Below are positions 42,661 through 52,391 of a stretch of DNA of 64,000 nt, one piece after another. The position numbers and the translations under genes were made by a program. How positions within the stretch are numbered: position 1 is the stretch's first letter; each line of letters starts with the position of its first letter. The notes below the pieces were generated by a model. The model was not told the DNA's origin, searched no databases, and saw nothing but the letters and a program-made list of their open reading frames with translations. The stretch is from VRUE01 sp963819755 (GTDB taxonomy: Bacteria > Actinomycetota > Thermoleophilia > Solirubrobacterales > 70-9): NCBI GenBank assembly GCA_963819755.1, contig CAWFXB010000001.1, forward strand, positions 992,001 to 1,056,000. Direction: 5' to 3'.

Positions 42661-43875
42661 TCAATCCTCGCACAGACACAGCGCGGCGCGAGCCGGTGCA
42701 AGCGCGTAGTGCGAGCCGGTGACGAGCAGGATGCCGCCCGCCTCCAGGGCAAGCTCGCGCCCACGAGCCACGGCGGCTGCGAAGTCGGGCTCGGTCTCCG
42801 CAGCCAACCCCGACTCCGCGCAGATGCGCGCAAGGTCGCCGGCCCCAAACCCCCGCCGACGGGCCGAAAATACGCCCATGCGGTTGGAATTCGGCCCGTC
42901 GGCGGGTGAGGCACTGGGGAGCTCGGTGCAGATGGCTCGGCCCAGGACTGGGGCAAGGGCCTCGATCATCGTCCGTGCGTCCTTGTCGGCGAGGATCGCT
43001 AGGACGGCGATGACCGGTCGCCCCTCCGCGATCTGTGGCAGGGCCTCGGCGAGCGCCTTCGCTCCGTCGGGATTGTGGGCGGCGTCGAGGTAAGTCGGGG
43101 GAGGGTCTCCGGCCCGCTCCAGCCGTCCCGGGATATCGACCTCAGCCGCCACTGCCCCCACCCTCTCTGCCTCGAGCCTGCCCAGGAACGTTTCGGCGGC
43201 CGCACACGCGAGGGCGAAGTTGCGGCGCTGGAAGCCGCCCGCCGCGCGGAGCTTGACCTCGGGGCCCGGATCCTCGGGCGCGACGATCAGCGTCGCGCCC
43301 CGTTCATGGGCGGCGCGCGCCGCCATCTCCGCGATGGGCGGGCTGACCCGCCCCAGGACCAGCGTCGTGTGGTCGCGCAGCACCGCCAGCTTCTCCGCCG
43401 CGATCTCCTCCTCGCTCTCGCCCAGCCACTCGGTGTGGTCGAGCCCGACCGAGGTCAGGACGGTGACCTTGGAGGGGATCGTGTTGGTGGCGTCGAGCCG
43501 CCCCCCCAGCCCCGCCTCGACCACGGCGGCCTTGACCCGGGCGCTGGCCAATGCGACGAACGCCGCGGCGGTGGCCAGCTCGAACTGGGTCACCGCCTCG
43601 CCCTCCTCCAGGGTGCGATTGACGGTTTCGGCCGCGGCGGCGGCGCGCTGGACGGCGGCGGAGAACTCGACCACCCCAATCTCCTCGTTGTGGATGAGGA
43701 TCCGTTCGGACCAGCGCGCCGTGTGCGGTGAGACACAGGCTCCGGTAGATACGCCGTGCGCCTCCAGCAGCGCCGCGATCATCCGCGTCACCGAGGACTT
43801 GCCGTTGGTGCCGACGACGTGGATCGAGGCAAAGCGATGTTGCGGCAGGCCGAGCAGGGTGCTCAGCGTGCGCAT
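42661..43875 (-). CDS. folC: Folylpolyglutamate / dihydrofolate synthase
   Basis: Adds glutamate to dihydropteroate and folates. From ATG 43875 it is 404 aa with VVGTNGKSSVTRMIAALLE (P-loop), GLGGRLDATN and the C-terminal domain AILADKDARTM. The usual first helix (a YLDSLEPIGWKLGLERM stretch) is encoded directly upstream in frame, so the true start may be earlier; no ATG/GTG/TTG is available there, but an ATA at 43938 has a GGAGGA site and overlaps the valS TAG as ATAG. Residues about 324-342 come from a palindromic repeat. It follows valS, the common valS-folC order. Confidence 0.93.
   Translation of the reverse strand: MRTLSTLLGLPQHRFASIHVVGTNGKSSVTRMIAALLEAHGVSTGACVSPHTARWSERILIHNEEIGVVEFSAAVQRAAAAAETVNRTLEEGEAVTQFELATAAAFVALASARVKAAVVEAGLGGRLDATNTIPSKVTVLTSVGLDHTEWLGESEEEIAAEKLAVLRDHTTLVLGRVSPPIAEMAARAAHERGATLIVAPEDPGPEVKLRAAGGFQRRNFALACAAAETFLGRLEAERVGAVAAEVDIPGRLERAGDPPPTYLDAAHNPDGAKALAEALPQIAEGRPVIAVLAILADKDARTMIEALAPVLGRAICTELPSASPADGPNSNRMGVFSARRRGFGAGDLARICAESGLAAETEPDFAAAVARGRELALEAGGILLVTGSHYALAPARAALCLCED
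42852..42906. repeat. Palindromic element PE2, copy in folC
   Basis: Two 17-nt arms (42852-42868 and 42890-42906) are perfectly complementary, with a 21-nt loop. It lies inside folC and encodes ADGP, eight residues, then S-A-R-R-R-G, the same frame and spacing as the comEC copy at 19602-19656. Homologous FolC proteins normally have only a short loop at this place, as far as I can judge. Confidence 0.8.
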
Positions 43876-43934
43876 CCGCTCCAGGCCCAGCTTCCAGCCG
43901 ATCGGCTCGAGCGAGTCGAGGTAGGCCTCCGGGT

Positions 43935-46493
43935 CTATTCGGAGAGCTCCTCCAGCTCGGCGCGGTAGCGCTCGAGCTTCTCTCGCTCTTCCTCGACCAC
44001 CTCGGGCGGCGCCCGGTCGACGAACTTCTCGTTGCCCAGTTTGCCCTCGGCCCGGCTCACCTCGGAGCGCAGCTCCTCACGCCGCGCCTCGAGCCGGGCG
44101 GCGACCGCCTCGGCATCGATCTCGGCAGAGGCGAGGATCTTCACCGGGCCGACGCTGGCGACGGGGTCCCCCCCGTCCTCACCGAACTCGAAGCGGGCGA
44201 GCCGGCCGACGAACTCCTGTGGCCGGGTCCCCTCGGCGCGAGCCGGCAACACGGTCGCCGCCGGTGCCTCGACCAGGTCGCGCCAGGCGCGCAGTCGCCC
44301 GGTCAGCTCGATGCCCGCCCGGACCTCGGCCTCGGCCTCTGCATCACGCAACGATCCCTCGGACTCGGGAAAGGCGTGGACAGCTAGATGGCCCTGTCGC
44401 GAGGGGTGGTAGGACCAGATCTCCTCGCTGACGAACGGCATCATCGGGTGCAGCAGCGCCAGCAAACGCTCCAGCACCCAGAGCAAGGTCGCCGACACCT
44501 CGGCCTCGCCCTCGTACAGGCGTGGCTTGACGATCTCCAGGTACCAGTCGCAGAGCTCCGACCAGAAGAAGGCGTATGCCTCCTGAGCAGCGTGGGCGAA
44601 GTCGTATTCCTCAAGCTTCGCCGTGACCGAGGCGATCGTCGCCTCCAGCCGCGAGAGCAGCCAGCGGTCCTCGATGCCGGCCGGCCGCGGCGCCGCCTCG
44701 ACCTCGGCGACGTTGAGCAGGATCAGGCGGCTTGCGTTCCAGAGCTTGTTGGCGAGGTCGGCGCCCTGCTGGACCTTGGCGTCGGAGAAACGCACGTCCT
44801 GGGTCGAGGACATCGCCAGCAGGCCGAAGCGCAGCGCGTCGGCGCCGTGCTCGTCGATTTCCTCCAACGGGTCGATCCCGGTGCCGAGGCTCTTCGACAT
44901 CCGCCGCCCGTCGCGGGCCTGGATCACCGAGTGCACGTAGACGTCGCGGAAGGGGACGTCGCCGGCGAACTCGATCCCGGTCATCACCATCCGCGCGACC
45001 CAGAGGAAGAGGATCTCGCGCGCCGTGGTGAGGAAGCTGGTCGGGTAGAAGGCGCGCAGCTCGGGGGTGTCCTCGGGCCAGCCCAGCGTCGCGAAAGGCC
45101 ATAGCGCCGAGCTGAACCAGGTGTCGAGCACGTCCTCCTCCTGGCGCAGCTCCCCACCGCAGGCGCCGCAGCGCTCGGGCGCCTGCTCGGCGACGTAGGT
45201 CTCCTCGCAGGGGTCGCAGTACCAGACCGGGATCCGGTGGCCCCACCAGAGCTGGCGCGAGACGCACCAGGGCCTGATCTCGCGCATCCAGTCGAGGTAG
45301 ACGCGCTTCCACTGCGGCGGCGTTATCCGCACCTCGTCGCGTTCGACCGCCTCGATCGCGGGCTTGGCCAGCTCGTCCATGCGGCAGAACCACTGCAGCG
45401 AGATCAGCGGCTCGATCCGCGCGCCGGAGCGCTCCGAGAAGGGGACCGAGTGGACGTAGGGCTCCTCGGCCCGCAGCAGACCCTCCTCGCGCAGGGCGGT
45501 CACCACGGCCTCCTGCGCGTCCGCGGCGCCAAGGCCGGCGAACTCTCCAGCCTCCTCGTTCATCCGCCCGTCGGGACCGATGACCCCGATCTCCTCCAAG
45601 TGGTGCTTGCGGCCGATCTCGAAGTCGTTGGGGTCGTGCCCGGGCGTGATCTTCAGCGCCCCGGTGCCGAACTCGGGATCGACGTGCTCGTCGGCGATGA
45701 TCGGCAACCGCCGGCCGGCGAGCGGCAGGACGCAGTGCTTCCCAACCAGGTCCGCGTAGCGCTCGTCGCCCGGATTGACCGCCACTGCGGTGTCGGCGAG
45801 CATCGTCTCGGGGCGCACGGTGGCGACGGTGAGAACCCGGTCGCTGCCCTCGACGGGGTAGTCGATCGAGTAGAGGGTGTCCTCGACCTCGCGGTTGACG
45901 ACCTCGAGGTCGGAGATCGCCGAGTGCGAGCCCGGGTCCCAGTTGACCATGTAGTTGTCGCGGTAGATGTAGCCCTTGTCGTAGAGCTGCTTGAAGACCC
46001 GGTACACCGCCCGCACGTAGCCCTTGTCGAGGGTGAAGCGCTCGTTCTCGTAGTCGAGCGAGGCGCCGAGCCGCTTGTACTGCTCGATGATCCGCGAGCC
46101 GTACTCCTCTTTCCAGGCCCAGACGCGCTCGACGAAGGCCTCACGGCCGAGCTCCTGGCGCGAGGTCCCTTCCTCGCGCAACATCTTCTCGACCACCGCC
46201 TGGGTGGCGATGCCGGCGTGGTCGGTGCCCAGCGTCCAGAGCGTGTTACGACCGCGCATCCGGTTCATCCGCACCAGCGCGTCCTGCATCGAGCCGTTCA
46301 GCGCGTGGCCCATGTGGAGGACGCCGGTGACGTTGGGCGGTGGGATCGCGACCGAGAAGTTCTCCTCGGGCGAGCCCTCCGCCTTCGGGTGGAAGTAGCC
46401 ACCGTCGATCCACTCCGCGAACAGCCGCCGCTCGACCTCGGCGGGTTCGTAGCGGGTCTTCTCTTTGAGGGCGTCTAGGCGCGACTCGGCCAT
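43935..46493 (-). CDS. valS: Valyl-tRNA synthetase
   Basis: Class Ia synthetase charging tRNA-Val. It has PPPNVTGVLHMGHALNG (HIGH motif), an RMSKSLGTG version of KMSKS, a complete CP1 editing domain and a C-terminal coiled coil (about 800-850) that binds tRNA. The length is 852 aa. A hairpin lies upstream, separating it from clpX. Confidence 0.97.
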   Translation of the reverse strand: MAESRLDALKEKTRYEPAEVERRLFAEWIDGGYFHPKAEGSPEENFSVAIPPPNVTGVLHMGHALNGSMQDALVRMNRMRGRNTLWTLGTDHAGIATQAVVEKMLREEGTSRQELGREAFVERVWAWKEEYGSRIIEQYKRLGASLDYENERFTLDKGYVRAVYRVFKQLYDKGYIYRDNYMVNWDPGSHSAISDLEVVNREVEDTLYSIDYPVEGSDRVLTVATVRPETMLADTAVAVNPGDERYADLVGKHCVLPLAGRRLPIIADEHVDPEFGTGALKITPGHDPNDFEIGRKHHLEEIGVIGPDGRMNEEAGEFAGLGAADAQEAVVTALREEGLLRAEEPYVHSVPFSERSGARIEPLISLQWFCRMDELAKPAIEAVERDEVRITPPQWKRVYLDWMREIRPWCVSRQLWWGHRIPVWYCDPCEETYVAEQAPERCGACGGELRQEEDVLDTWFSSALWPFATLGWPEDTPELRAFYPTSFLTTAREILFLWVARMVMTGIEFAGDVPFRDVYVHSVIQARDGRRMSKSLGTGIDPLEEIDEHGADALRFGLLAMSSTQDVRFSDAKVQQGADLANKLWNASRLILLNVAEVEAAPRPAGIEDRWLLSRLEATIASVTAKLEEYDFAHAAQEAYAFFWSELCDWYLEIVKPRLYEGEAEVSATLLWVLERLLALLHPMMPFVSEEIWSYHPSRQGHLAVHAFPESEGSLRDAEAEAEVRAGIELTGRLRAWRDLVEAPAATVLPARAEGTRPQEFVGRLARFEFGEDGGDPVASVGPVKILASAEIDAEAVAARLEARREELRSEVSRAEGKLGNEKFVDRAPPEVVEEEREKLERYRAELEELSE

Positions 46494-46509
46494 GGAGCGC
46501 CGAGTCTAG

Positions 46510-46546
46510 TGGCGAGTTAGTCGCACATACTGCGACTAACTCGCCA
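46510..46546 (-). terminator. Perfect 16-bp hairpin after clpX
   Basis: Arms TGGCGAGTTAGTCGCA (46510-46525) and its complement (46531-46546) enclose a 5-nt loop. It lies in the 61-nt gap between clpX and valS, right after the clpX stop, with no T-tract. Part of it recurs as a 16-nt match at 32652-32667. Confidence 0.6.
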
Positions 46547-46554
46547 GACGGCGC

Positions 46555-47847
<1,293 letters not shown>

Positions 47848-47854
47848 AGCGGAA

Positions 47855-47887
47855 ATCCCTCCTTGCGGGGGCGGTAGTTGCCTACCG
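47855..47887 (-). promoter_or_regulatory. clpX ribosome binding site with GNRA-capped leader hairpin
   Basis: On the minus strand CGGTAG-GCAA-CTACCG (47887-47872) forms a 6-bp stem with a GCAA tetraloop, followed by AAGGAGGGAT (47864-47855) and then TTG 47847. This supports the TTG start; a regulatory role for the hairpin is speculative. The remaining 47888-48005 gap holds no clear promoter for either neighbour. Confidence 0.35.
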
Positions 47888-48005
47888 GCATCGCAGCCCC
47901 AAAAGCTTAAAGGGGGCCGCAACCCGGCTCTGTCGCTGCCGTCGTTTACGGCGGGATCGCGACGGTCCCTTCTCGCGGGCGGCGCCTTGCGAGCTGCGCG
48001 ATACG

Positions 48006-48482
48006 GTGATCCCGGTGGCCGCCGAGCTCCGCATCGAGCCGATTTCCCCAGATCAGATGCAGATGCTGCTGCCGATGATCGCGGCCTACCAGCGTTTCTA
48101 CGGGGTCGAGGAGATCGACGAGGAGCGCAACCGCGCCTTCTTCTCCCGCTTTCTCGACCCCAGCGAGGACGGGATGCTGCTCGGCGCCTGGCGCGGAGGG
48201 CAGCTGGCCGGCTACGCCTGCCTCTACTGGCACTTCACCTCGCTCGTCCCGGCCGAGACGGTGCTGATGAACGACCTCTACGTCGCCGAGGGCCAGCGCG
48301 GCGAGGGCATCGGCCGCGCCCTGGTCGAGGCCAGCGCCGAGGTTGCCCGCAGGCGCGGCGCCCACCACCTCGAGTGGGCCACCGCGCCCGGCAACAAGAC
48401 CGCCCAGCGGGTATACGACTCGACCGGCGCCGAGCGCAGCGAGTGGATCGAGTACGAGCTGCGGCTCGGGCCGGAGACCTAG
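48006..48482 (+). CDS. GNAT-family N-acetyltransferase
   Basis: 158 aa from GTG 48006 (GTG 48015 is an alternative); the frame is open upstream but that part is not homologous. The acetyl-CoA-binding motif is QRGEGIGRALVEA, and the NDLYV strand and WATAPGNKTAQRVYDSTG C-terminal region are typical. The substrate is unknown; polyamine- or aminoglycoside-type acetylation cannot be told apart from sequence. It is divergent from clpX and convergent with HU, with a 3-nt gap to the HU stop. Confidence 0.85.
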   Translation: MIPVAAELRIEPISPDQMQMLLPMIAAYQRFYGVEEIDEERNRAFFSRFLDPSEDGMLLGAWRGGQLAGYACLYWHFTSLVPAETVLMNDLYVAEGQRGEGIGRALVEASAEVARRRGAHHLEWATAPGNKTAQRVYDSTGAERSEWIEYELRLGPET

Positions 48483-48485
48483 GTC

Positions 48486-48770
48486 CTAGCCGTTGACGGC
48501 CTTCTTCAGCTCGGCGCCGGGGCTGAACTTGGCCGCCGTTTTGGCCGCGATCTGCATCGACTCGCCGGTCTGCGGGTTGCGGCCTTCGCGAGCTGGTCGG
48601 TCGACCGTCGAGAATTTTCCGAAGCCGGTGAATTTGACGTCGTTGCCGGCCTTGAGCTGAGCCGTGATCTCCGCGATCGTCGCGTCCAGCGCTGCCTTGG
48701 CCTGGCCGTTGTCGAGCCCGGTCCGTGCGGCGACCTGCTTCGCGAGTTCGTCCTTGGTCGTAATAGCCAT
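48486..48770 (-). CDS. hup: DNA-binding protein HU
   Basis: Small nucleoid protein that bends DNA. The 94-aa protein has VKFTGFGKFSTVDRPAREGRNPQTGE, the DNA-binding beta-arm with its conserved RNPQTG. A GAGGAG site precedes the ATG. There is no Lys-rich tail of mycobacterial type, so it is a plain HU. Confidence 0.96.
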   Translation of the reverse strand: MAITTKDELAKQVAARTGLDNGQAKAALDATIAEITAQLKAGNDVKFTGFGKFSTVDRPAREGRNPQTGESMQIAAKTAAKFSPGAELKKAVNG

Positions 48771-48791
48771 CGTCTCTCCTCTGGTTGTTGG

Positions 48792-48819
48792 TGCACAGCC
48801 TGGGTCGGCCTGCTGTCAA
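48792..48819 (-). promoter_or_regulatory. Candidate promoter of the HU gene
   Basis: A consensus -35 TTGACA (48819-48814) lies 16 nt from a weak -10 TGTGCA (48797-48792), 22 nt before the HU ATG, in the short gap after the M23 gene. Confidence 0.4.
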
Positions 48820-48827
48820 GCGGTTTT

Positions 48828-49349
48828 CTACAGGTCGGGCCGGGCGTCCCAGCGTTCTAGCGCGGGTTGGGGGTCGATCGGGCGGCCGTGGACGTGGATC
48901 TCGAAGTGCAGATGGCAACCGACGGTGCGGGCGTTTCCGGTCTTGCCGACCGCGCCGACCCGCTCGCCCGCCCAGACGCGATCGCCGCGCTCGACCGCCG
49001 CCGGGCGGATCATGTGGGCGTAGAAATAGCTGCGCTGCTCACCCTGGCCGTGGATCAGCAGGTAGTTGCCGTAGAGGACCGGGTCGTAGCCCGTGCGCAG
49101 CACACGGCCGGTCGCGACGGCAACCAGGGGCGTCCCGCAGGCGGCGACGATGTCGAAGCCTTCGTGGGTGCGACCGCCGTCGCGAGGAGCGCCGAATTCG
49201 CCGATCGCGCCACGCGTCCAGTGCGGCCCGTCGACCGGGAAGACGTGGGCGAAGAACTCGGTCCCGCCGGTTCGAGGGGAAGCCTTGGCTGCCGCCGAAG
49301 GGACGAGCGCAGCAAAGAGGACGAGGCCGAGAAGGAGCGGGCGCTTCAG
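48828..49349 (-). CDS. Secreted M23 (LytM-type) peptidase, CTG start
   Basis: 173 aa from CTG 49349: a signal peptide (KRPLLLGLVLFAALVPSAAA), then an M23 domain with H62 and D66 (HEGFD), H112 and H146-x-H148 (CHLHFE), the full set of zinc and catalytic residues. It should cleave peptide cross-bridges in peptidoglycan or act in its remodelling. The only start that keeps the signal peptide is CTG, which overlaps the clpP TGA as CTGA. A GTG or ATG start further in would lose both the signal and half the domain. It lies between clpP and HU. Confidence 0.85.
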   Translation of the reverse strand: MKRPLLLGLVLFAALVPSAAAKASPRTGGTEFFAHVFPVDGPHWTRGAIGEFGAPRDGGRTHEGFDIVAACGTPLVAVATGRVLRTGYDPVLYGNYLLIHGQGEQRSYFYAHMIRPAAVERGDRVWAGERVGAVGKTGNARTVGCHLHFEIHVHGRPIDPQPALERWDARPDL

Positions 49350-49930
49350 TGGTGTTCGATGACGCGGTCGACGATGTTGTACTCCTTCGCCTCCTCCGCG
49401 CTCATGAAGTAGTCGCGATCGGTGTCGTTCGTGACTTTGTCGAAGGGCTGGCCGGTGTGCTTGGCGATGATCTCGTCGAGGCGGCGGCGGGTGTCGATGA
49501 TCTCTTTGGCGTGAATCTCGATGTCGGTCGCCTGGCCCTGGAAGCCGGCGGAGACCTGGTGGATGAGGATCTTCGAGTTGGGCAGCGACATCCGCTTGCC
49601 CGCGGCGCCGCCGGCTAGCAGAAGCGCGCCCATGCTCATCGCGATGCCGACGCAGATCGTCTGCACGTCGGGCTTGATGAACTGCATCGTGTCGTAGATC
49701 GCCAGGCCGGCGTAGACGTCGCCGCCGGGCGAGTTGACGTAGATGCTGATGTCCTTGTCCGGGTCCTCGGACTCGAGGTGAAGAAGCTGGGCGACGATCA
49801 GGTTGGCGATGTCCTGATTCACCTGCGTGCCGAGGAAGATGATCCGCTCGTTCAGCAGGCGCGAGTAGATGTCGAAGGAGCGCTCGCCGCGCGAGGTCTG
49901 CTCGACAACCATCGGAACCAGAGGGCTCAT
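49346..49930 (-). CDS. clpP: ATP-dependent Clp protease proteolytic subunit ClpP
   Basis: Serine protease ring partner of ClpX. The catalytic Ser is in GIAMSMGALLL, the His in SKILIHQVSAGFQG, and the Asp lies further downstream. ATG 49930 (MSPLVPMVVEQTSRGERSFD) is preferred over GTG 49939. It is 194 aa. Its stop overlaps the M23 start and it follows tig by 37 nt; tig-clpP-clpX is a classic cluster, here interrupted. Confidence 0.96.
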   Translation of the reverse strand: MSPLVPMVVEQTSRGERSFDIYSRLLNERIIFLGTQVNQDIANLIVAQLLHLESEDPDKDISIYVNSPGGDVYAGLAIYDTMQFIKPDVQTICVGIAMSMGALLLAGGAAGKRMSLPNSKILIHQVSAGFQGQATDIEIHAKEIIDTRRRLDEIIAKHTGQPFDKVTNDTDRDYFMSAEEAKEYNIVDRVIEHH

Positions 49931-49967
49931 GCGCGGCACTCTATAGAAGGCGCCCGGCGGGCTGCCG

Positions 49968-51353
49968 TCACTCTGAGTCGGGGGTCCAGAGGGAGCCCGC
50001 CTCTTTGCGCTCCTTCTCCGGCGTCCAGATCTGCTCGCGCGCCTCGGCCTGCTCGAGCGGGATCGGCTTGGCCGCCTCGGCGACCAGGTCGATCGCCTTG
50101 CGGAAGCGGATGTCGTCGCGGATCATCGTGTCGCGGCCACTCTCGCGCAGGCGCTTGAGCAGCTTCTCGGGCGTCGTCCGCTCGTGCTCGGCGGAGTGCT
50201 CGAGCGCCTCGACCATCTCCTCCTCGGAGGCCTCGATCTCCTCGGCATCGGCGATCGCCGCCAGCACCGCCTCGCGCTTCAATTCCGCTTCGGCCTCCGG
50301 CTTGGACTCCTCGATCACCTCCTCGCGGGTTTTCCCCTGCATCTGCAGGTAGGCGTCGGGCTGCATGCCACGTGAGGCGAGCTGGCGCTCGACCCGCTCC
50401 CAGCGCTCGGTCGCGCGGGCGGTGACGAGCTCGTCGGGAAGGTCGAGCTTCGCCTCGGCGGCCGCCGCGTCGACCGCTGCAACGCGGAAGTCCTGCTCGG
50501 CGCGCTGCCCGACCGCCTCGGCAAGGCGCTTGGCGATGTCGGCGCGCAACTCCTCCAAGCTGTCGAACTCCGATGCCTCGGAGGCGAAATCGTCGTCGAG
50601 CTCGGGCAGGACCTTTTCCCGCACCTCCTTGACCTCGACCGTGAAGACGGCGTCTTCGCCGGCGAGCTGCTCGGCCTGGTAGTCGTCGGGGAAGGTGACC
50701 TCGACGCTGCGGGTCTCGCCGCCGCTGACACCGGCGAGCTGCTCCTCGAAGCCCTCGATCAGCTGACCGCCGCCGAGCTCGAGCAGGTAGTCGCTCGCCT
50801 TGCCGCCCTCGAAGGCCTTGCCGTCGAGCAGGCCCTCGAAATCGACCAGCAGCACGTCACCCGTGGCGGCGGCGCGATCGACCGGCTCCAGCTTGGCGAA
50901 GCCTTCGCGGATCCGCTCGACCTCACGGTCGACGAGCTCCTCCGGCGGCTCGGGCTCGGCCTTGCCCACCTCCAGGCCCTTGTACTCGCCCAGCTCGGCC
51001 TTTGGCCGGACGCCGATCTCGAACTTGAAGGCGAGCGGCTCGCCCTCGGCCTCGGGCGTGGAGACGACCTCGACGCTGGGATCGCCGACCGGCGCGATGC
51101 CGGAGCCGAGCAGCGCCCGTTCGTACCACTCCGGCAGCGCCTCGCGGATCGCCTCGTCGAGCACGGCGGTGAAGCCGACCCGCTGGATCACCAGGGAGGG
51201 CGGCGCCTTGCCTTTGCGGAAGCCGGGCATCCGCATCTCCCGCGCCAGGCCACGGGCCGCACGGGCGACGGCGCGGTCGACGTCGGCGGCGGGAACCTCG
51301 ACCTCGACGCTGACGCGCGAGCCGGGTAGCTCTGAGACTGATGGCTGCTGCAT
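49968..51353 (-). CDS. tig: Trigger factor
   Basis: Ribosome-bound chaperone with peptidyl-prolyl isomerase activity. The N-terminal ribosome-binding domain has the signature GFRKGKAPPSLV. The middle FKBP-type domain (about 155-245, GDVLLVDFEGLLDGKAFEGG) and a C-terminal arm (about 255-435) follow. It is 461 aa with an acidic, Glu-rich tail. Confidence 0.96.
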   Translation of the reverse strand: MQQPSVSELPGSRVSVEVEVPAADVDRAVARAARGLAREMRMPGFRKGKAPPSLVIQRVGFTAVLDEAIREALPEWYERALLGSGIAPVGDPSVEVVSTPEAEGEPLAFKFEIGVRPKAELGEYKGLEVGKAEPEPPEELVDREVERIREGFAKLEPVDRAAATGDVLLVDFEGLLDGKAFEGGKASDYLLELGGGQLIEGFEEQLAGVSGGETRSVEVTFPDDYQAEQLAGEDAVFTVEVKEVREKVLPELDDDFASEASEFDSLEELRADIAKRLAEAVGQRAEQDFRVAAVDAAAAEAKLDLPDELVTARATERWERVERQLASRGMQPDAYLQMQGKTREEVIEESKPEAEAELKREAVLAAIADAEEIEASEEEMVEALEHSAEHERTTPEKLLKRLRESGRDTMIRDDIRFRKAIDLVAEAAKPIPLEQAEAREQIWTPEKERKEAGSLWTPDSE

Positions 51354-51368
51354 GGAGAGCGCGGGACC

Positions 51369-51479
51369 CTATCGCGAGCGCCGCAGCAGCCCCCTGCGCA
51401 CCGCCACGCCGAAGTCGATCGCGAAGGCCAGCCCGCGGCCGAGCGGGCCGGTGACGAGCCAGGCGCGCGCTCTATTCAT
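51369..51479 (-). CDS. 36-residue Arg-rich peptide overlapping ctaG
   Basis: ATG 51479 overlaps the ctaG stop by 8 nt and ends at TAG 51369. The peptide has a basic start (MNRARAWL), a hydrophobic middle (LGRGLAFAIDFGVAVRRG) and ends LLRRSR, consistent with one membrane-surface helix. The overlap suggests coupled translation with ctaG. Function unknown; it may be a membrane-associated cofactor of the assembly factor. Confidence 0.5.
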   Translation of the reverse strand: MNRARAWLVTGPLGRGLAFAIDFGVAVRRGLLRRSR

Positions 51480-52368
51480 CGCGGGTCGCCGACAACCGTT
51501 CCTCCAGCAGCGCTCCGTGCCCGGCGGCGACGGCGCGCTGGGCGCGGCGCTCGTCGAGCTCGATCCCGCGCTCGCGGGCGAGGTCGAGCAGGTCCTGCTT
51601 TTCGGTCCCTTCGCGGGCGACCTCGAAGAAGACCCAGGCCAGAACGCCGAGCGCCAGGAAGGTCCCCTCGATCATCATGATCACGCCGGCGGTGCTCTGG
51701 TCTGCAATCGGTGAGATGTGCCAGTAGCGCTCACCCTTCCCGTAGATCGGGTAGAGCACCGATCCCGACCACATCAGGATGTTGCCGAGGATCGCGCCGG
51801 TGAAGCGGACGGCGATCACGTAGGCGACCTTCCAGCCGGCACTGAACCACTGCGGCTTCGGCAGCGGTCCGAAGATCGGCATCCACATCAGGCAGCCGAA
51901 GGCAAGGAAGGTCGTGTGCTCAAGCGCGTGGATCGGCGCCGTGCCGTACGCGGCGTCGTAGATCGCCGGGACGTGCCAGAAGTAGAAGTTGAGCGCCCAG
52001 AGCGGGAAGGCGACCGCCGGGTGAGTGAGGATCTGGAGACGGTTGAAAAGGCGGATCGAGAGAACCGGCTGCAACAGCGATTTGGTCAGGCCGAGGACGA
52101 TCAGCAACGAGGCGACGTCGCCGATCAGCAGATGCTCGGTCATGTGGGCGATCACCAGCTCGTCGGAGATGTGGCCGATCGGGCTGAACAGGGCGATCGA
52201 GATCGTCAGCAGCCCGGCACCGAAGCAGAGCTGGCGCCAGAGCGGCACCTTGCGCCCATCCCAAGAGAGCGTCAGCACCCGGCGCCAGTAGGCGACGCCG
52301 CCAACGGTGATCGGGATCACCTCGATCGGCGCAAAAGCGCCGGTCACGTGGGCAAGAGGCAGGCTCAC
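51472..52368 (-). CDS. ctaG: Cytochrome c oxidase assembly factor CtaG (caa3 type)
   Basis: A 298-aa membrane protein with about seven helices. Conserved segments are HMTEHLLIGDVASLLIVLGL, HPAVAFPLWALNFYFWHVPAIYDAA and HALEHTTFLAFGCLMW, with several His residues that could bind copper or haem. It is thought to help assemble the CuA/caa3 oxidase. A soluble C-terminal tail (about 255-298) is charged. It starts 23 nt from the divergent GH15 gene. Confidence 0.9.
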   Translation of the reverse strand: MSLPLAHVTGAFAPIEVIPITVGGVAYWRRVLTLSWDGRKVPLWRQLCFGAGLLTISIALFSPIGHISDELVIAHMTEHLLIGDVASLLIVLGLTKSLLQPVLSIRLFNRLQILTHPAVAFPLWALNFYFWHVPAIYDAAYGTAPIHALEHTTFLAFGCLMWMPIFGPLPKPQWFSAGWKVAYVIAVRFTGAILGNILMWSGSVLYPIYGKGERYWHISPIADQSTAGVIMMIEGTFLALGVLAWVFFEVAREGTEKQDLLDLARERGIELDERRAQRAVAAGHGALLEERLSATRDE

Positions 52369-52391
52369 GGTGGTAGCTTGGCAGTTCCCTG

